DNA of 64,000 nt, taken from positions 248,001 to 312,000 of the forward strand of contig CP046866.1 of NCBI GenBank assembly GCA_009789175.1. Direction: 5' to 3'. The first letter of the stretch is position 1, and each line of letters begins with the position of its first letter. The notes below the pieces were generated by a model that saw only the letters and a program-made list of their open reading frames with translations, had not been told where the DNA came from and did not search any database. This stretch comes from Salinibaculum litoreum. Lineage in GTDB: Archaea; Halobacteriota; Halobacteria; Halobacteriales; Haloarculaceae. Positions 26,850 through 34,963 of the stretch are shown here, in pieces. The position numbers and the translations under genes were made by a program.

Positions 26850-27131
26850 TCAATCGTCGTCACTGCGATACGCATCGCCGCCACGTTTTCGGATCCGCAA
26901 CACATAGAGAATCGATTCGCTTCGGTCGACGCGGCACCCGAGCCGGAACGGACCAACTCGGAGCTTTTCGTGGGGCGCGCCCTGTAGGGGTTCGAGATGT
27001 TCCGGCGGCGCTCGCCACTCGTCGGTCACGATCTCGTCGAGTTTGCTGGCGATGCGGTCGCGTGCGTACTCGTCGAGTCCGTCGAAATCCCGCCGTGCCG
27101 TATCAGTGAGTTCCCAGTCTCACTCACTCAT
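26850..27131 (-). pseudogene. RelE-type toxin with in-frame stop at codon 4
   Basis: The frame from ATG 27131 reads M-S-E-stop-D-W-E-L and then remains open to 26850. The C-terminal part is a clear RelE/ParE-type toxin: TDTARRDFDGLDEYARDRIA, then a KLDEIVTDEW segment, GAPHEKLRVGPFRLGCRVD and SILYVLRIRKRGGDAYR. The stop codon TGA sits at 27122-27120. No ATG, GTG or TTG lies in frame between it and the catalytic core, except a GTG about 30 codons in. The toxin should not be made. The ATG overlaps the antitoxin stop (ATGAGTGA), as in intact pairs. Confidence 0.75.
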
Positions 27132-27411
27132 TGCTATCGTGTGTTGTCCCCTTGAGCCCGTATTCGCCTTTCACGTCGTCACTGCTGTGGGTGCGACCCT
27201 CGCGAATTTCCGCTTCGCTGGTTAGCATCGCCTTCAGGTCTGCGCGGTTAAATTCGGGATGCTTGAGCGCGTCGCGGAGGACGAACCGGATGAACTCGCT
27301 CCGGCTGTTGAACCCCTGTTCCTCCCACGTTGCGTCGATGTCCTCCAGAAACGTCTCTGTCATCCGGATGTTCACTGTTGTTTTGTCGGGCGGGGATTCT
27401 GCTTCTGCCAT
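27124..27411 (-). CDS. ribbon-helix-helix antitoxin
   Basis: The 95-aa protein begins with an acidic leader, then the RHH core KTTVNIRMTETFLEDIDATW, EEQGFNSRSEFIRFVLRDAL and a toxin-binding C-terminal tail with LTSEAEIREG. It overlaps the downstream RelE-type frame by 8 nt. A TATA-like box at 27434-27440 (minus strand) is 26 nt upstream, so the transcript is leaderless. With the toxin broken, the antitoxin may survive as a regulator or relic. Confidence 0.85.
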   Translation of the reverse strand: MAEAESPPDKTTVNIRMTETFLEDIDATWEEQGFNSRSEFIRFVLRDALKHPEFNRADLKAMLTSEAEIREGRTHSSDDVKGEYGLKGTTHDSNE

Positions 27412-27433
27412 ACGTTGTGTTGAAATTGTGTGT

Positions 27434-27440
27434 GGATAAG
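27434..27440 (-). promoter_or_regulatory. TATA box of antitoxin gene
   Basis: Read on the minus strand this is CTTATCC, centred 26 nt before the ATG at 27411. Confidence 0.45.
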
Positions 27441-27444
27441 GGTT

Positions 27445-27540
27445 ACGTCGACCTCAGCATCGGCACCGACGACCCCGAGGCCACTGCCGAGGGTGCCCGC
27501 CGTGCGCGCCTGCCAGGATGCGCTCGCGGTCGAAGAAATC
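27445..27540 (+). pseudogene. remnant of VOC gene 3' region
   Basis: This stretch is nearly identical in part to the end of the VOC gene. It repeats the sequence encoding IGTDDPEATAEGAR (VOC gene about 26641-26724), then has a short insertion and frame change before the DALAV-like part. Same orientation as the VOC gene. It marks an old tandem copy now reduced to a fragment flanking the toxin-antitoxin module. Confidence 0.75.
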
Positions 27541-27867
27541 GCGGAGGGGACTCGGACTTCTGAATCTCGACGGTTGCTCTGTTGGACTAGTCGGGGTGAG
27601 TGAGTAACTCCGGATGTTCGTACGATTGGGGGGATTCGATCGCTGCTCACTAAGCCTGCGCAAGTACCTTTTTCCGCCTCGGGTGCGCTCGCTGCGCTCG
27701 CCCACCTCTCGGCGCAAAAATCTACGCTAAAAAGGCTGAAGCCTCACTGCGTTCGACTTCAGTGAACCGCGCTCGCGTCGCTCGCGCGGATGCTTGCTGT
27801 TCACTCTGTCACCTGTATTGACCGGTATTCAGGCACTGTCTGTTTCTGGTCAGTGCCGGCTTGCGGT
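27541..27867. other. intergenic gap with low-complexity repeats
   Basis: No gene is seen. The stretch carries short GCGCTCGC-type repeats, typical of haloarchaeal intergenic DNA, and an inverted pair CCTTTTT (27667-27673)/AAAAAGG (27729-27735) that might act as a terminator. Confidence 0.5.
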
Positions 27868-28170
27868 TCACTCCAACCGCTCGGCATCGATATCGACGCC
27901 CGGCGGCGTGACGATGAGAAAGTCCCGGAAATGCATCAACTCGCCGCCTGCCCCCTTGATGTCCCGGGCAAAGCCTGCTGCGAGTTCGTTCAAATCGCCC
28001 TCGACATTCAAGACGAGCGTGGCCCCTGACTCGACAGTGTCGACCCACTCCTCGGAATCGGTCGACCCGTCCAGTACACCGAGGACGACCCGCCCCGAGC
28101 CGTCTGTGTCCCCGCCGTCGTCCAGTTCGTCTTCGACTGATTGCAGGTCGAGGCCGTCGAAGTCGCTCAT
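27868..28170 (-). CDS. conserved haloarchaeal protein (DUF5779-like)
   Basis: The 100-aa protein reads MSDFDGLDLQSVEDELDD, then VVLGVLDGSTDSEEWVDTV, LVLNVEGDLNELAAGFARDI and a terminal VTPPGVDIDAERLE. I recall this layout as the DUF5779 family. The ATG at 28170 is used; the longer frame from 28257 runs into promoter-like DNA. Function unknown. Divergent from leuA. Confidence 0.75.
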   Translation of the reverse strand: MSDFDGLDLQSVEDELDDGGDTDGSGRVVLGVLDGSTDSEEWVDTVESGATLVLNVEGDLNELAAGFARDIKGAGGELMHFRDFLIVTPPGVDIDAERLE

Positions 28171-28276
28171 GGTTGAGTCTCCGTGGCAGGAGTCAAAAAC
28201 CTTCCCGGCCACATCCTGTCGGCTGCCGGAGACGAACTGTGTCAGGGACTCCCACACACATCACCCCACGGACAGA

Positions 28277-28284
28277 TTTATATA
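28277..28284 (+). promoter_or_regulatory. TATA box of leuA
   Basis: TTTATATA is centred about 30 nt before ATG 28311 (an ATG at 28305 is also in frame with 28311). This spacing points to leaderless translation from 28305 or 28311. Confidence 0.65.
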
Positions 28285-28310
28285 GCGCGAGCGTCCTCTA
28301 TCAGATGCTT

Positions 28311-29529
28311 ATGACAAACACGGAGGATTCGTCGGACGCCCCGGCGGATCGAGTTCTTCCAGGGCACTCTGGATAGTACGTCCGAAATTCAGGACGCACG
28401 AATTTTCGACACAACGCTCCGCGACGGCGAGCAGACGCCGCGAACGTCGTTCTCGTATGAAGACAAACGCGAGATAGCGGCGCTGCTCGACGAGATGGGT
28501 ACCCACGTTATCGAGGCTGGCTTCCCGGTCAACTCGGACGCCGAGTTCGAGGCCGTTCGGGACATCGCCGAAGCCTCCTCGACGACGGTGTGTGGGCTGG
28601 CCCGCGTCGTGGATGAAGATATCGAAGCCGCGCTCGATTCCGGCGTCGACCTGGTGCATACGTTCGTCTCCACCAGCGACGTACAACTGGCGGACTCGAT
28701 GCATGCGACCCGCGAGGAGGCCAAACAGCGGGCCGTCGAGTCAGTCGAGCGCGTGAAAGAAGCCGGCGTCGAGTGCATGTTCTCACCCATGGACGCGACC
28801 CGGACTGAGACCGACTTCCTGGTCGACGTGGTCGAGGCCACGACCGACGCCGGTGCGGACTGGATCAACATCCCCGATACCACCGGCGTGGCCACCCCCA
28901 CGCGGTTCAAGGACATGGTCGGGATGGTCGTCGAGGCTGCCGATGGCGCACGGGTCGACGTCCACACTCACGACGACTTCGGGCTGGCGGGTGCAAACGC
29001 ACTGGCTGGTTTCGAGGCAGGTGCCAGCCAGGCACAGGTGTCGGTCAACGGCATCGGTGAGCGCGCCGGTAACGCGGCCTACGAGGAGGTCGTGATGAGC
29101 CTGGAGTCGCTGTTCAACGTCGACACGGGCATCGACACGACCAAAATCACCGAACTCTCCCGCTCCATCGAGGAGAAATCGGACGTGCCGGTGCCGGCGA
29201 ACAAGCCCGTCGTGGGCGACAACGCCTTCTCACACGAGAGTGGCATTCACGCCGCCGGCGTCATCGAGAACGCGGACACCTTCGAGCCCGGTGTCATGAC
29301 CCCCGAGATGGTCGGTGCCGAGCGCGAACTTGTCCTCGGCAAACACACCGGGCAACACTCCGTCCGCGAGCGACTGGAGGATGCCGGCTACGAGCCGACC
29401 GATGAGGAAGTCCGGGAGATAACCCGCCGGGTCAAGGACTTCGGTGCCGAGAAACAGCGGGTAACGATGGACGAACTGGAGAAGTTCGCCCGCGAAGTCG
29501 GCGTCGAGCGTGCGGAGGTCCGGGCGTAG
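28311..29529 (+). CDS. leuA: 2-isopropylmalate/citramalate synthase, with N-terminal frame break
   Basis: The body is a LeuA/CimA-family protein: RIEFFQGTLDST, the catalytic FDTTLRDGEQTP, GTHVIEAGFPVNSDAEFEAV, DVHTHDDFGLAGANAL (metal His pair), GERAGNAAYEEVVM and SHESGIHAAGVI. It condenses acetyl-CoA with a 2-oxo acid, the first leucine (or citramalate) step. The promoter-proximal ATG (28311) opens a different frame, which ends at a TAG after 21 codons (28374-28376). The LeuA frame has a stop at 28312 and no ATG/GTG/TTG before 28495, which is beyond the catalytic LRDGEQ. One extra base, or two missing, near 28347-28352 would join both. It lacks the LeuA regulatory domain (total about 400 aa), as in short archaeal forms. 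Confidence 0.75.
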
Positions 29530-29697
29530 GTCCATGCCCCGCCGCTGTCCGTTCGCTCCCGAGCGCGAGCGACTGGTGGACCGACAGCCACCGGTCCGAA
29601 CTGAGAGCTGTCTGCTGACAGCATCGCGTGCTGAGCGGCTCCGTACGGTGATTCCGGCCGTTCAGCCGCGCGTACGGCTGCGCGCGTCACGGAAGCC

Positions 29698-29703
29698 TTA
29701 TTA
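29698..29703 (+). promoter_or_regulatory. TATA-like box ahead of ilvB leader ORF
   Basis: TTATTA with purine-rich GGAAG just upstream (BRE-like) is centred about 30 nt before the ATG at 29730. This places the likely transcript start at or next to that ATG, not near ilvB (29902). Confidence 0.5.
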
Positions 29704-29729
29704 CGGACGGCGGTCAGATTGTCGTAGTG

Positions 29730-29819
29730 ATGCGACCGGACACTCGTGGCCGACCGGGTCGCCCCGCGTCCACGAGCATCGCTATTCTTCTTCGCGAGCG
29801 TATTGTAGGGGCTGTATAG
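29730..29819 (+). CDS. candidate 29-aa leader peptide of ilvB operon
   Basis: The short ORF reads MRPDTRGRPGRPASTS, then IAILLRERIVGAV and TAG. Seven of its last 13 residues are Ile, Leu or Val, the end products of the operon it precedes. A TATA-like box at leaderless spacing supports translation from this ATG. The ilvB start lies 82 nt after the stop. The stop codon lies in a hairpin (29807-29824). The arrangement resembles bacterial ilv attenuation leaders. Translation and function are unproven. Confidence 0.5.
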   Translation: MRPDTRGRPGRPASTSIAILLRERIVGAV

Positions 29820-29824
29820 CCCCT
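29807..29824 (+). promoter_or_regulatory. hairpin enclosing leader stop codon
   Basis: AGGGGCT-GTAT-AGCCCCT is a perfect 7-bp stem with a 4-nt loop; the leader TAG (29817-29819) straddles loop and stem. GCGAG (29793-29797) can alternatively pair with CTCGC (29823-29827), which would compete with the 3' arm. There is no long T tract downstream, so a classical terminator is not obvious. Confidence 0.5.
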
Positions 29825-29901
29825 CGCACCACCTTTCCCCCGGATGTCGTATCGTCAGTAATGGAGGCCAGTAAACACATGCACACACAGGATACCGGAA
29901 C

Positions 29902-31680
29902 ATGAGCGAACGAGCGTCAGTTCCGAAAGAAGACGAAGAGTCCGCCGAGGCCGACGAGGCCGAGGCAGAAACAACGGAGTCAGCCGTCGAAACGGGGGCG
30001 GAAGCCGTCGTCGCGGCGCTGGAAAACGCCGACGTGGAGTATCTCTTCGGCGTCACCGGCGGGGCCATCATGCCCGTCTACGACGCTCTGTACGAACACG
30101 AGGAGATGACACACATCACGATGGCCCACGAGCAGGGTGCTGCCCACGCTGCCGACGCCTACGGCATCGTCACCGGCGACCCCGGTGTCTGTATGGCCAC
30201 CTCGGGGCCGGGCGCGACCAATCTGGTGACCGGCATCGCCGACGCCAGCATGGATTCGGACCCCCTTATCGCCCTGACGGGGCAGGTGCCCACCGACTTC
30301 GTCGGCAACGACGCGTTTCAGGAGACAGACACCATCGGAGTCACCCAGCCCGTCACGAAGTACAACATCTTCGCGGAGGATGCCGACACTGTCGGCGACG
30401 ACGTGGGCGAGGCCTTCGCGCTCGCCGACGAGGGCCGACAGGGGCCGACGCTGGTCGACCTCCCCAAGGATGTCACGAAAGGCGAGACCGACCAACAGCC
30501 CGGCACGCCACAGACGCCGGACACCTACAACCCGCCCGAGGAGGCCGACGAGGTTATCGTCCAGGCTGCCGTTGAGGCCCTGGCTGATGCGGACCGCCCG
30601 GTCATCCTCGCCGGCGGCGGCGTCATCAAGGGCGAGGCCTGTGACGAACTGCGACAGTTCGCCCGCGAGTACGACGTTCCGGTCATCACGACGATGCCCG
30701 GGACGGGTGCGTTCCCCGAGGACGAGGACCTGTCGATGGGTATCGCCGGGATGCACGGCACGGGCTTTGCCAACCTCGCCATCTCGAATACGGACTTCAT
30801 GCTCGCCGTCGGGACGCGCTTCGACGACCGCCTGACCGGCGACATCGAGACGTTCGCGCCCGACGCCGAAATCGCACACGTCGACATCGACCCCGCCGAG
30901 ATATCGAAAAACGTCCAGGCCGACTACCCGCTGGTCGGAGACGCGAAACGGGTCATCCGCCAGTTGGACGACGCCTTGCCGGCCGCACCGGATGCCGACG
31001 AGTGGCTGGAGACGTGTGACCGCTGGAAGGACGAGTACCCGCTTGACTACGAGACGCCCGAGGACGAACCCATCAAACCGCAGTACGTCGTCGAGAAGTA
31101 CGACGAGCTCACGCCCGATGACACGATTGTCTGTGCGGGTGTCGGGCAACACCAGATGTGGGCCTGGCAGTACTGGACCTACACGGAGCCCCGGACGTGG
31201 GTCACCTCCCACGGGTTGGGGACGATGGGCTATGCGGTCCCGGCAGCTATCGGCGCGAAACTGGCCGCACCCGAGAAGGAAGTCGTCGCCTTCGACGGCG
31301 ACGGCTCCTTCCTGATGACCGGTCAGGAACTCTCCGTTGCGGTGCGTGAGAACCTGAACATCACTATCGTCGTCCTGAACAACGAGGCGGTCGGGATGGT
31401 CCGCCAGTGGCAGGACGGCTTCTACGAGGGTCGCCGGATGGCTTCGGAGTACCCCTGGATTCCGCAGTTCGACAAGCTCGCGGAAGCCTACGGTGCACAG
31501 GGGCTGCGCGTCGAGGACTACGACGACGTCGAGGAGACGATTCAGGAAGCCCGCGAGTACGACGGCCCCTCGGTTATCGACGCCATCATCGACCCGAGCG
31601 AGAACGTCTACCCGATGGTTCCGAGCGGGGGCGACAACGCCCGCTTTGCACTGAACGAGCAACATCTGGAGGACATCTAA
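29902..31680 (+). CDS. ilvB: acetolactate synthase large subunit
   Basis: The 592-aa TPP enzyme has an acidic N-terminal extension of about 30 aa, the catalytic Glu region MAHEQGAAHAADAYG, the central FAD-type domain, and the TPP motif GDGSFLMTGQELSVAVRE...NN. It makes acetolactate from pyruvate (valine/leucine) and acetohydroxybutyrate (isoleucine). ilvN follows after 2 nt. The gene lies behind a candidate leader peptide. Confidence 0.95.
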   Translation: MSERASVPKEDEESAEADEAEAETTESAVETGAEAVVAALENADVEYLFGVTGGAIMPVYDALYEHEEMTHITMAHEQGAAHAADAYGIVTGDPGVCMATSGPGATNLVTGIADASMDSDPLIALTGQVPTDFVGNDAFQETDTIGVTQPVTKYNIFAEDADTVGDDVGEAFALADEGRQGPTLVDLPKDVTKGETDQQPGTPQTPDTYNPPEEADEVIVQAAVEALADADRPVILAGGGVIKGEACDELRQFAREYDVPVITTMPGTGAFPEDEDLSMGIAGMHGTGFANLAISNTDFMLAVGTRFDDRLTGDIETFAPDAEIAHVDIDPAEISKNVQADYPLVGDAKRVIRQLDDALPAAPDADEWLETCDRWKDEYPLDYETPEDEPIKPQYVVEKYDELTPDDTIVCAGVGQHQMWAWQYWTYTEPRTWVTSHGLGTMGYAVPAAIGAKLAAPEKEVVAFDGDGSFLMTGQELSVAVRENLNITIVVLNNEAVGMVRQWQDGFYEGRRMASEYPWIPQFDKLAEAYGAQGLRVEDYDDVEETIQEAREYDGPSVIDAIIDPSENVYPMVPSGGDNARFALNEQHLEDI

Positions 31681-31682
31681 CG

Positions 31683-32342
31683 ATGACGCAGGGAGAACTT
31701 CCCGGGCCGCATCCGGACGAACGGATGCACCCAGAGGGGCGTCGCAACGAGCAGGGAATCCGCATCGACCCCGAGGCAGAGGCCGAACACCCGCCAGAGC
31801 GGACTATCCTCTCGGCGCTGGTGAAAAACGAGCCCGGCGTGCTCGCCGAAGTTTCCGGGCTCTTTAGCCGCCGACAGTTCAACATCGAGAGTCTCACCGT
31901 CGGCACGACCATCGATGACGACCTCTCGCGGATGACAATCGCTATCGAGGAGCCCCGGCCGGGCATCGACCAGGCCAAAAAGCAACTCGAAAAGCAGATT
32001 CCCGTCGTCTCGGTTCGGGAACTCGATACCGACGCCGTCCAGCGCGAACTGGTCATCCTGAAGGTCAACGGTCAGGAGCCGGACAAGGTCCAGGCCGTCA
32101 CCGAGATGTACGACGGCGAGACGCTGGATGCCGGGCCGCGCACCATCACGGTCCAGCTTACCGGTAACGAGCAGAAGATAGACGACGCTATCGACGCCTA
32201 CGAGCAGTTCGGTATCCGTGAGCTGGTCCGCACCGGCTACGCGGCGCTGGCTCGTGGCGAAGCGCCGACAGCACAGGTCAAGCAGCCGAATACGGCACCG
32301 ACCGACGCACAGGTCGCGACACAGGAGGTTTCCGATGACTGA
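31683..32342 (+). CDS. ilvN: acetolactate synthase small (regulatory) subunit
   Basis: The 219-aa protein has an N-terminal ACT domain ([20 protein letters not shown] then FNIESLTVG) and a C-terminal IlvN/IlvH-like domain. It binds valine or other branched-chain amino acids to regulate IlvB. The ATG at 31683 begins 2 nt after ilvB and its end overlaps ilvC by 8 nt, so the three genes are translationally linked. A polar tail of about 25 aa ends the protein. Confidence 0.93.
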   Translation: MTQGELPGPHPDERMHPEGRRNEQGIRIDPEAEAEHPPERTILSALVKNEPGVLAEVSGLFSRRQFNIESLTVGTTIDDDLSRMTIAIEEPRPGIDQAKKQLEKQIPVVSVRELDTDAVQRELVILKVNGQEPDKVQAVTEMYDGETLDAGPRTITVQLTGNEQKIDDAIDAYEQFGIRELVRTGYAALARGEAPTAQVKQPNTAPTDAQVATQEVSDD

Positions 32343-33333
32343 CGAATTCACGACTGAGATTTACTACGACGAGGACGCCGACGTATCGAACATCGAAGAC
32401 AAGACAGTCGCCATCCTTGGCTACGGTAGCCAGGGCCACGCCCACGCCCTGAACCTCGCAGACAGCGGGGTCGACGTGGTCGTTGGCCTGCGCAAGAGTT
32501 CGGACTCCCGCGAGGCCGCCGAGGCCGAAGGCCTGCGCGTGGCCACACCGACACAGGCCGCACGCGAGGCCGACGTGGTGAACATGCTGGTGCCCGACAC
32601 CGTCCAGCCCTACGTCTGGGAGGACATCCGCGAGGAACTCGAGGCCGGCGACACGCTGCAGTTCGCCCACGGGTTCAACATCCACTACGGGCAGATCGAA
32701 CCGCCCGAGGACGTGGACGTGACGATGGTCGCGCCCAAGTCACCCGGCCACCTCGTGCGCCGGACCTACGAGCGCGACGAGGGGACGCCCGGCCTGCTGG
32801 CGGTCTATCAGAACGCTTCCGACCAGGCCTTCGAAGAGGGGCTGGCATACGCCCAGGCCATCGGCTGTACCCGTGCAGGCGTCATCGAGACGACCTTCCA
32901 GGAGGAAGTCGAGACGGACCTCTTCGGCGAGCAGGCAGTGCTGTGTGGCGGCGTCACCGAGATGGTCAAGGCCGGCTTCGAGACGCTCGTCGACGCGGGC
33001 TACTCCCCGGAGATGGCCTACTTCGAGTGTCTGAACGAGCTGAAACTGATTGTCGACCTGATGTACGAGGGTGGCCACATGGAGATGTGGAACTCGGTGT
33101 CGGACACCGCAGAGTACGGCGGTCTGACCCGCGGCGAGGAAGTCATCGACCGCGAGGGCATGGAGGAGATTCTGGAAGGCGTCCAGAACGGCGAGTTCGC
33201 CCGCGAGTGGATTTCGGAGAATCAGGCGAACCGACCCGCATACAAGCAGTACCGCCAGGCCGAGCAGGACCACCAGATAGAGGAGGTCGGCGAACGCCTG
33301 CGCGAGCTCTTCGAGTGGGGCGACCAGGAATGA
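32335..33333 (+). CDS. ilvC: ketol-acid reductoisomerase
   Basis: The 332-aa class I KARI has the nucleotide motif [17 protein letters not shown] and a specificity loop GLRKSSDS. The catalytic acid region has the [19 protein letters not shown] stretch and metal ligands in [14 protein letters not shown]. It reduces and rearranges acetolactate to dihydroxyisovalerate. It overlaps ilvN by 8 nt, and its stop overlaps the next ORF. Confidence 0.95.
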   Translation: MTDEFTTEIYYDEDADVSNIEDKTVAILGYGSQGHAHALNLADSGVDVVVGLRKSSDSREAAEAEGLRVATPTQAAREADVVNMLVPDTVQPYVWEDIREELEAGDTLQFAHGFNIHYGQIEPPEDVDVTMVAPKSPGHLVRRTYERDEGTPGLLAVYQNASDQAFEEGLAYAQAIGCTRAGVIETTFQEEVETDLFGEQAVLCGGVTEMVKAGFETLVDAGYSPEMAYFECLNELKLIVDLMYEGGHMEMWNSVSDTAEYGGLTRGEEVIDREGMEEILEGVQNGEFAREWISENQANRPAYKQYRQAEQDHQIEEVGERLRELFEWGDQE

Positions 33334-33545
33334 CGATGAAAGACGTGGACCACACGCATCCACACACGGACGAACCCTTCGGCGAACTGCACAACCGTGG
33401 TGCTGTCGTCGCCGCCGACGGTGGCAATCCCGAGTCGGCGGAGAACGCGACAGAGACCATGGAAGACGTGAACCACGAACCGCCCGCAGACGGCGCGAAC
33501 CGCGCTTTCGAGCGGGGCACAGAAGGACGCACTGACACAGTATGA
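33330..33545 (+). CDS. small coupled ORF between ilvC and leuC, two internal repeats
   Basis: A 71-aa protein whose ATG overlaps the ilvC stop (ATGA) and whose own stop overlaps the leuC ATG (ATGA). It has two copies of a unit of about 20 aa: residues 3-24 ([20 protein letters not shown] plus RG) and 44-63 ([20 protein letters not shown]). The linker is acidic and disordered. I recall similar small ORFs at this position in other haloarchaea. Function unknown. Confidence 0.75.
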   Translation: MTMKDVDHTHPHTDEPFGELHNRGAVVAADGGNPESAENATETMEDVNHEPPADGANRAFERGTEGRTDTV

Positions 33546-34963
33546 GTTCAGGGACACTGTACGACAAAGTCTGGGAGAAGCACAAGGTAACGACGCTGCC
33601 AAACGGGGCCGACCAGTTGTTCGTCGGCCTGCATCTCATCCACGAGGTGACGAGTCCGCAGGCCTTCGGCATGCTCCGCGAGCGTGACATCGATGTCGCC
33701 CGGCCGGACCTGACGCTTGCGACGGTTGACCACATCGTCCCGACGGCCGACCAGTCTCGGCCCTACAGCGACGACGCTGCCGAGGAGATGATGGCGGAAC
33801 TGGAGGAGAACGTTCGCGACGCGGACATCGACTTCCTGGACCCGACGACGGGTGAGCAGGGTATCGTCCACGTGGTCGGCCCGGAGCAGGGGCTGACCCA
33901 GCCCGGCAAGACCATCGTCTGTGGTGACAGCCACACCTCGACACACGGTGCCTTCGGCGCGCTGGCCTTCGGTATCGGCACCTCCCAGATTCGGGACGTG
34001 CTGGCCACCCAGACCATCGCGATGGACAAACAGAAGGTGCGCAAGATTCAGGTCGACGGCGAGTTGCAGGAAGGCGTCGAGGCCAAGGACATCATCCTCG
34101 AAATCATCCGACGGCTGGGAACCGAAGGCGGCGTCGGCTACGTCTACGAGTACGCCGGCGAAGCCATCGAGGACCTCGGCATGGAAGGCCGGATGTCCAT
34201 CTGTAACATGTCCATCGAGGGCGGCGCTCGTGCGGGCTATGTCAATCCCGACGAGACCACCTACGAGTGGCTCGAAGAGACCGATTACTTCCAGGAGAAC
34301 CCCGGGGAGTTCGAGCGACTCAAGCCCTACTGGGAGTCCATCCGCAGCGACGACGACGCCGAGTACGACGACGTGGTCACCATCGACGCGAACGAACTCG
34401 AACCCGTCGTGACGTGGGGGACCACGCCCGGGCAGGGCGTCGGCATCACCGACCCCATTCCGGAACCGGACACGCTGCCCGAGGACAAGCAGGACACCGC
34501 CCGGCGCGCACAGGAACACATGCGCGTCGAGCCCGGCGACACCATGGAGGGCTACGACATCGACGTGGCCTTCCTGGGGTCGTGTACGAACGCCCGCCTG
34601 CCGGACCTGCGCCGTGCAGCACGCATCGTCGAGGGTCGCGAGGTCCACGACGACGTGCGCGCGATGGTCGTCCCCGGCAGCCAGCGCGTCCAGAACACCG
34701 CCGAGGAGGAAGGCCTGAAAGATATCTTCGAAGAGGCCGGCTTCGACTGGCGCAACGCCGGCTGTTCGATGTGTCTGGGCATGAACGAAGACCAACTGGA
34801 AGGCGACGAGGCCTGTGCCTCTTCCTCGAACCGGAACTTCATCGGCCGGCAGGGGAGCAAGGACGGCCGCACCGTCCTGATGAACCCCCAGATGGTCGCT
34901 GCCGCGGCCATCTCCGGCGAAGTGACTGACGTGCGCGAACTGGAGGAGGTGGTGTCCGTATGA
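33542..34963 (+). CDS. leuC: 3-isopropylmalate dehydratase large subunit
   Basis: The 473-aa aconitase-family protein contains [35 protein letters not shown] (first Fe-S Cys) and the C-x-x-C pair [13 protein letters not shown] (second and third Cys), so a [4Fe-4S] cluster is expected. It isomerises 2- to 3-isopropylmalate with LeuD. Its end overlaps leuD by 4 nt. Confidence 0.95.
   Translation: MSSGTLYDKVWEKHKVTTLPNGADQLFVGLHLIHEVTSPQAFGMLRERDIDVARPDLTLATVDHIVPTADQSRPYSDDAAEEMMAELEENVRDADIDFLDPTTGEQGIVHVVGPEQGLTQPGKTIVCGDSHTSTHGAFGALAFGIGTSQIRDVLATQTIAMDKQKVRKIQVDGELQEGVEAKDIILEIIRRLGTEGGVGYVYEYAGEAIEDLGMEGRMSICNMSIEGGARAGYVNPDETTYEWLEETDYFQENPGEFERLKPYWESIRSDDDAEYDDVVTIDANELEPVVTWGTTPGQGVGITDPIPEPDTLPEDKQDTARRAQEHMRVEPGDTMEGYDIDVAFLGSCTNARLPDLRRAARIVEGREVHDDVRAMVVPGSQRVQNTAEEEGLKDIFEEAGFDWRNAGCSMCLGMNEDQLEGDEACASSSNRNFIGRQGSKDGRTVLMNPQMVAAAAISGEVTDVRELEEVVSV

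Noticed and set aside
27120-27122. TGA read as selenocysteine in the toxin
   Set aside because: No selenoprotein machinery or SECIS-like structure is seen, haloarchaea are not known for selenocysteine use, and RelE toxins do not have it at this site.
28173-28376. Short frame upstream of leuA as a leucine leader peptide
   Set aside because: Only its last 21-23 codons follow the promoter; they are Asp/Ser-rich with few Leu and resemble the N-terminal extension of LeuA. A frame break in leuA explains it better.
29980-31665. 561-codon minus-strand frame over ilvB
   Set aside because: Antisense to a well-conserved enzyme; no recognisable domain.
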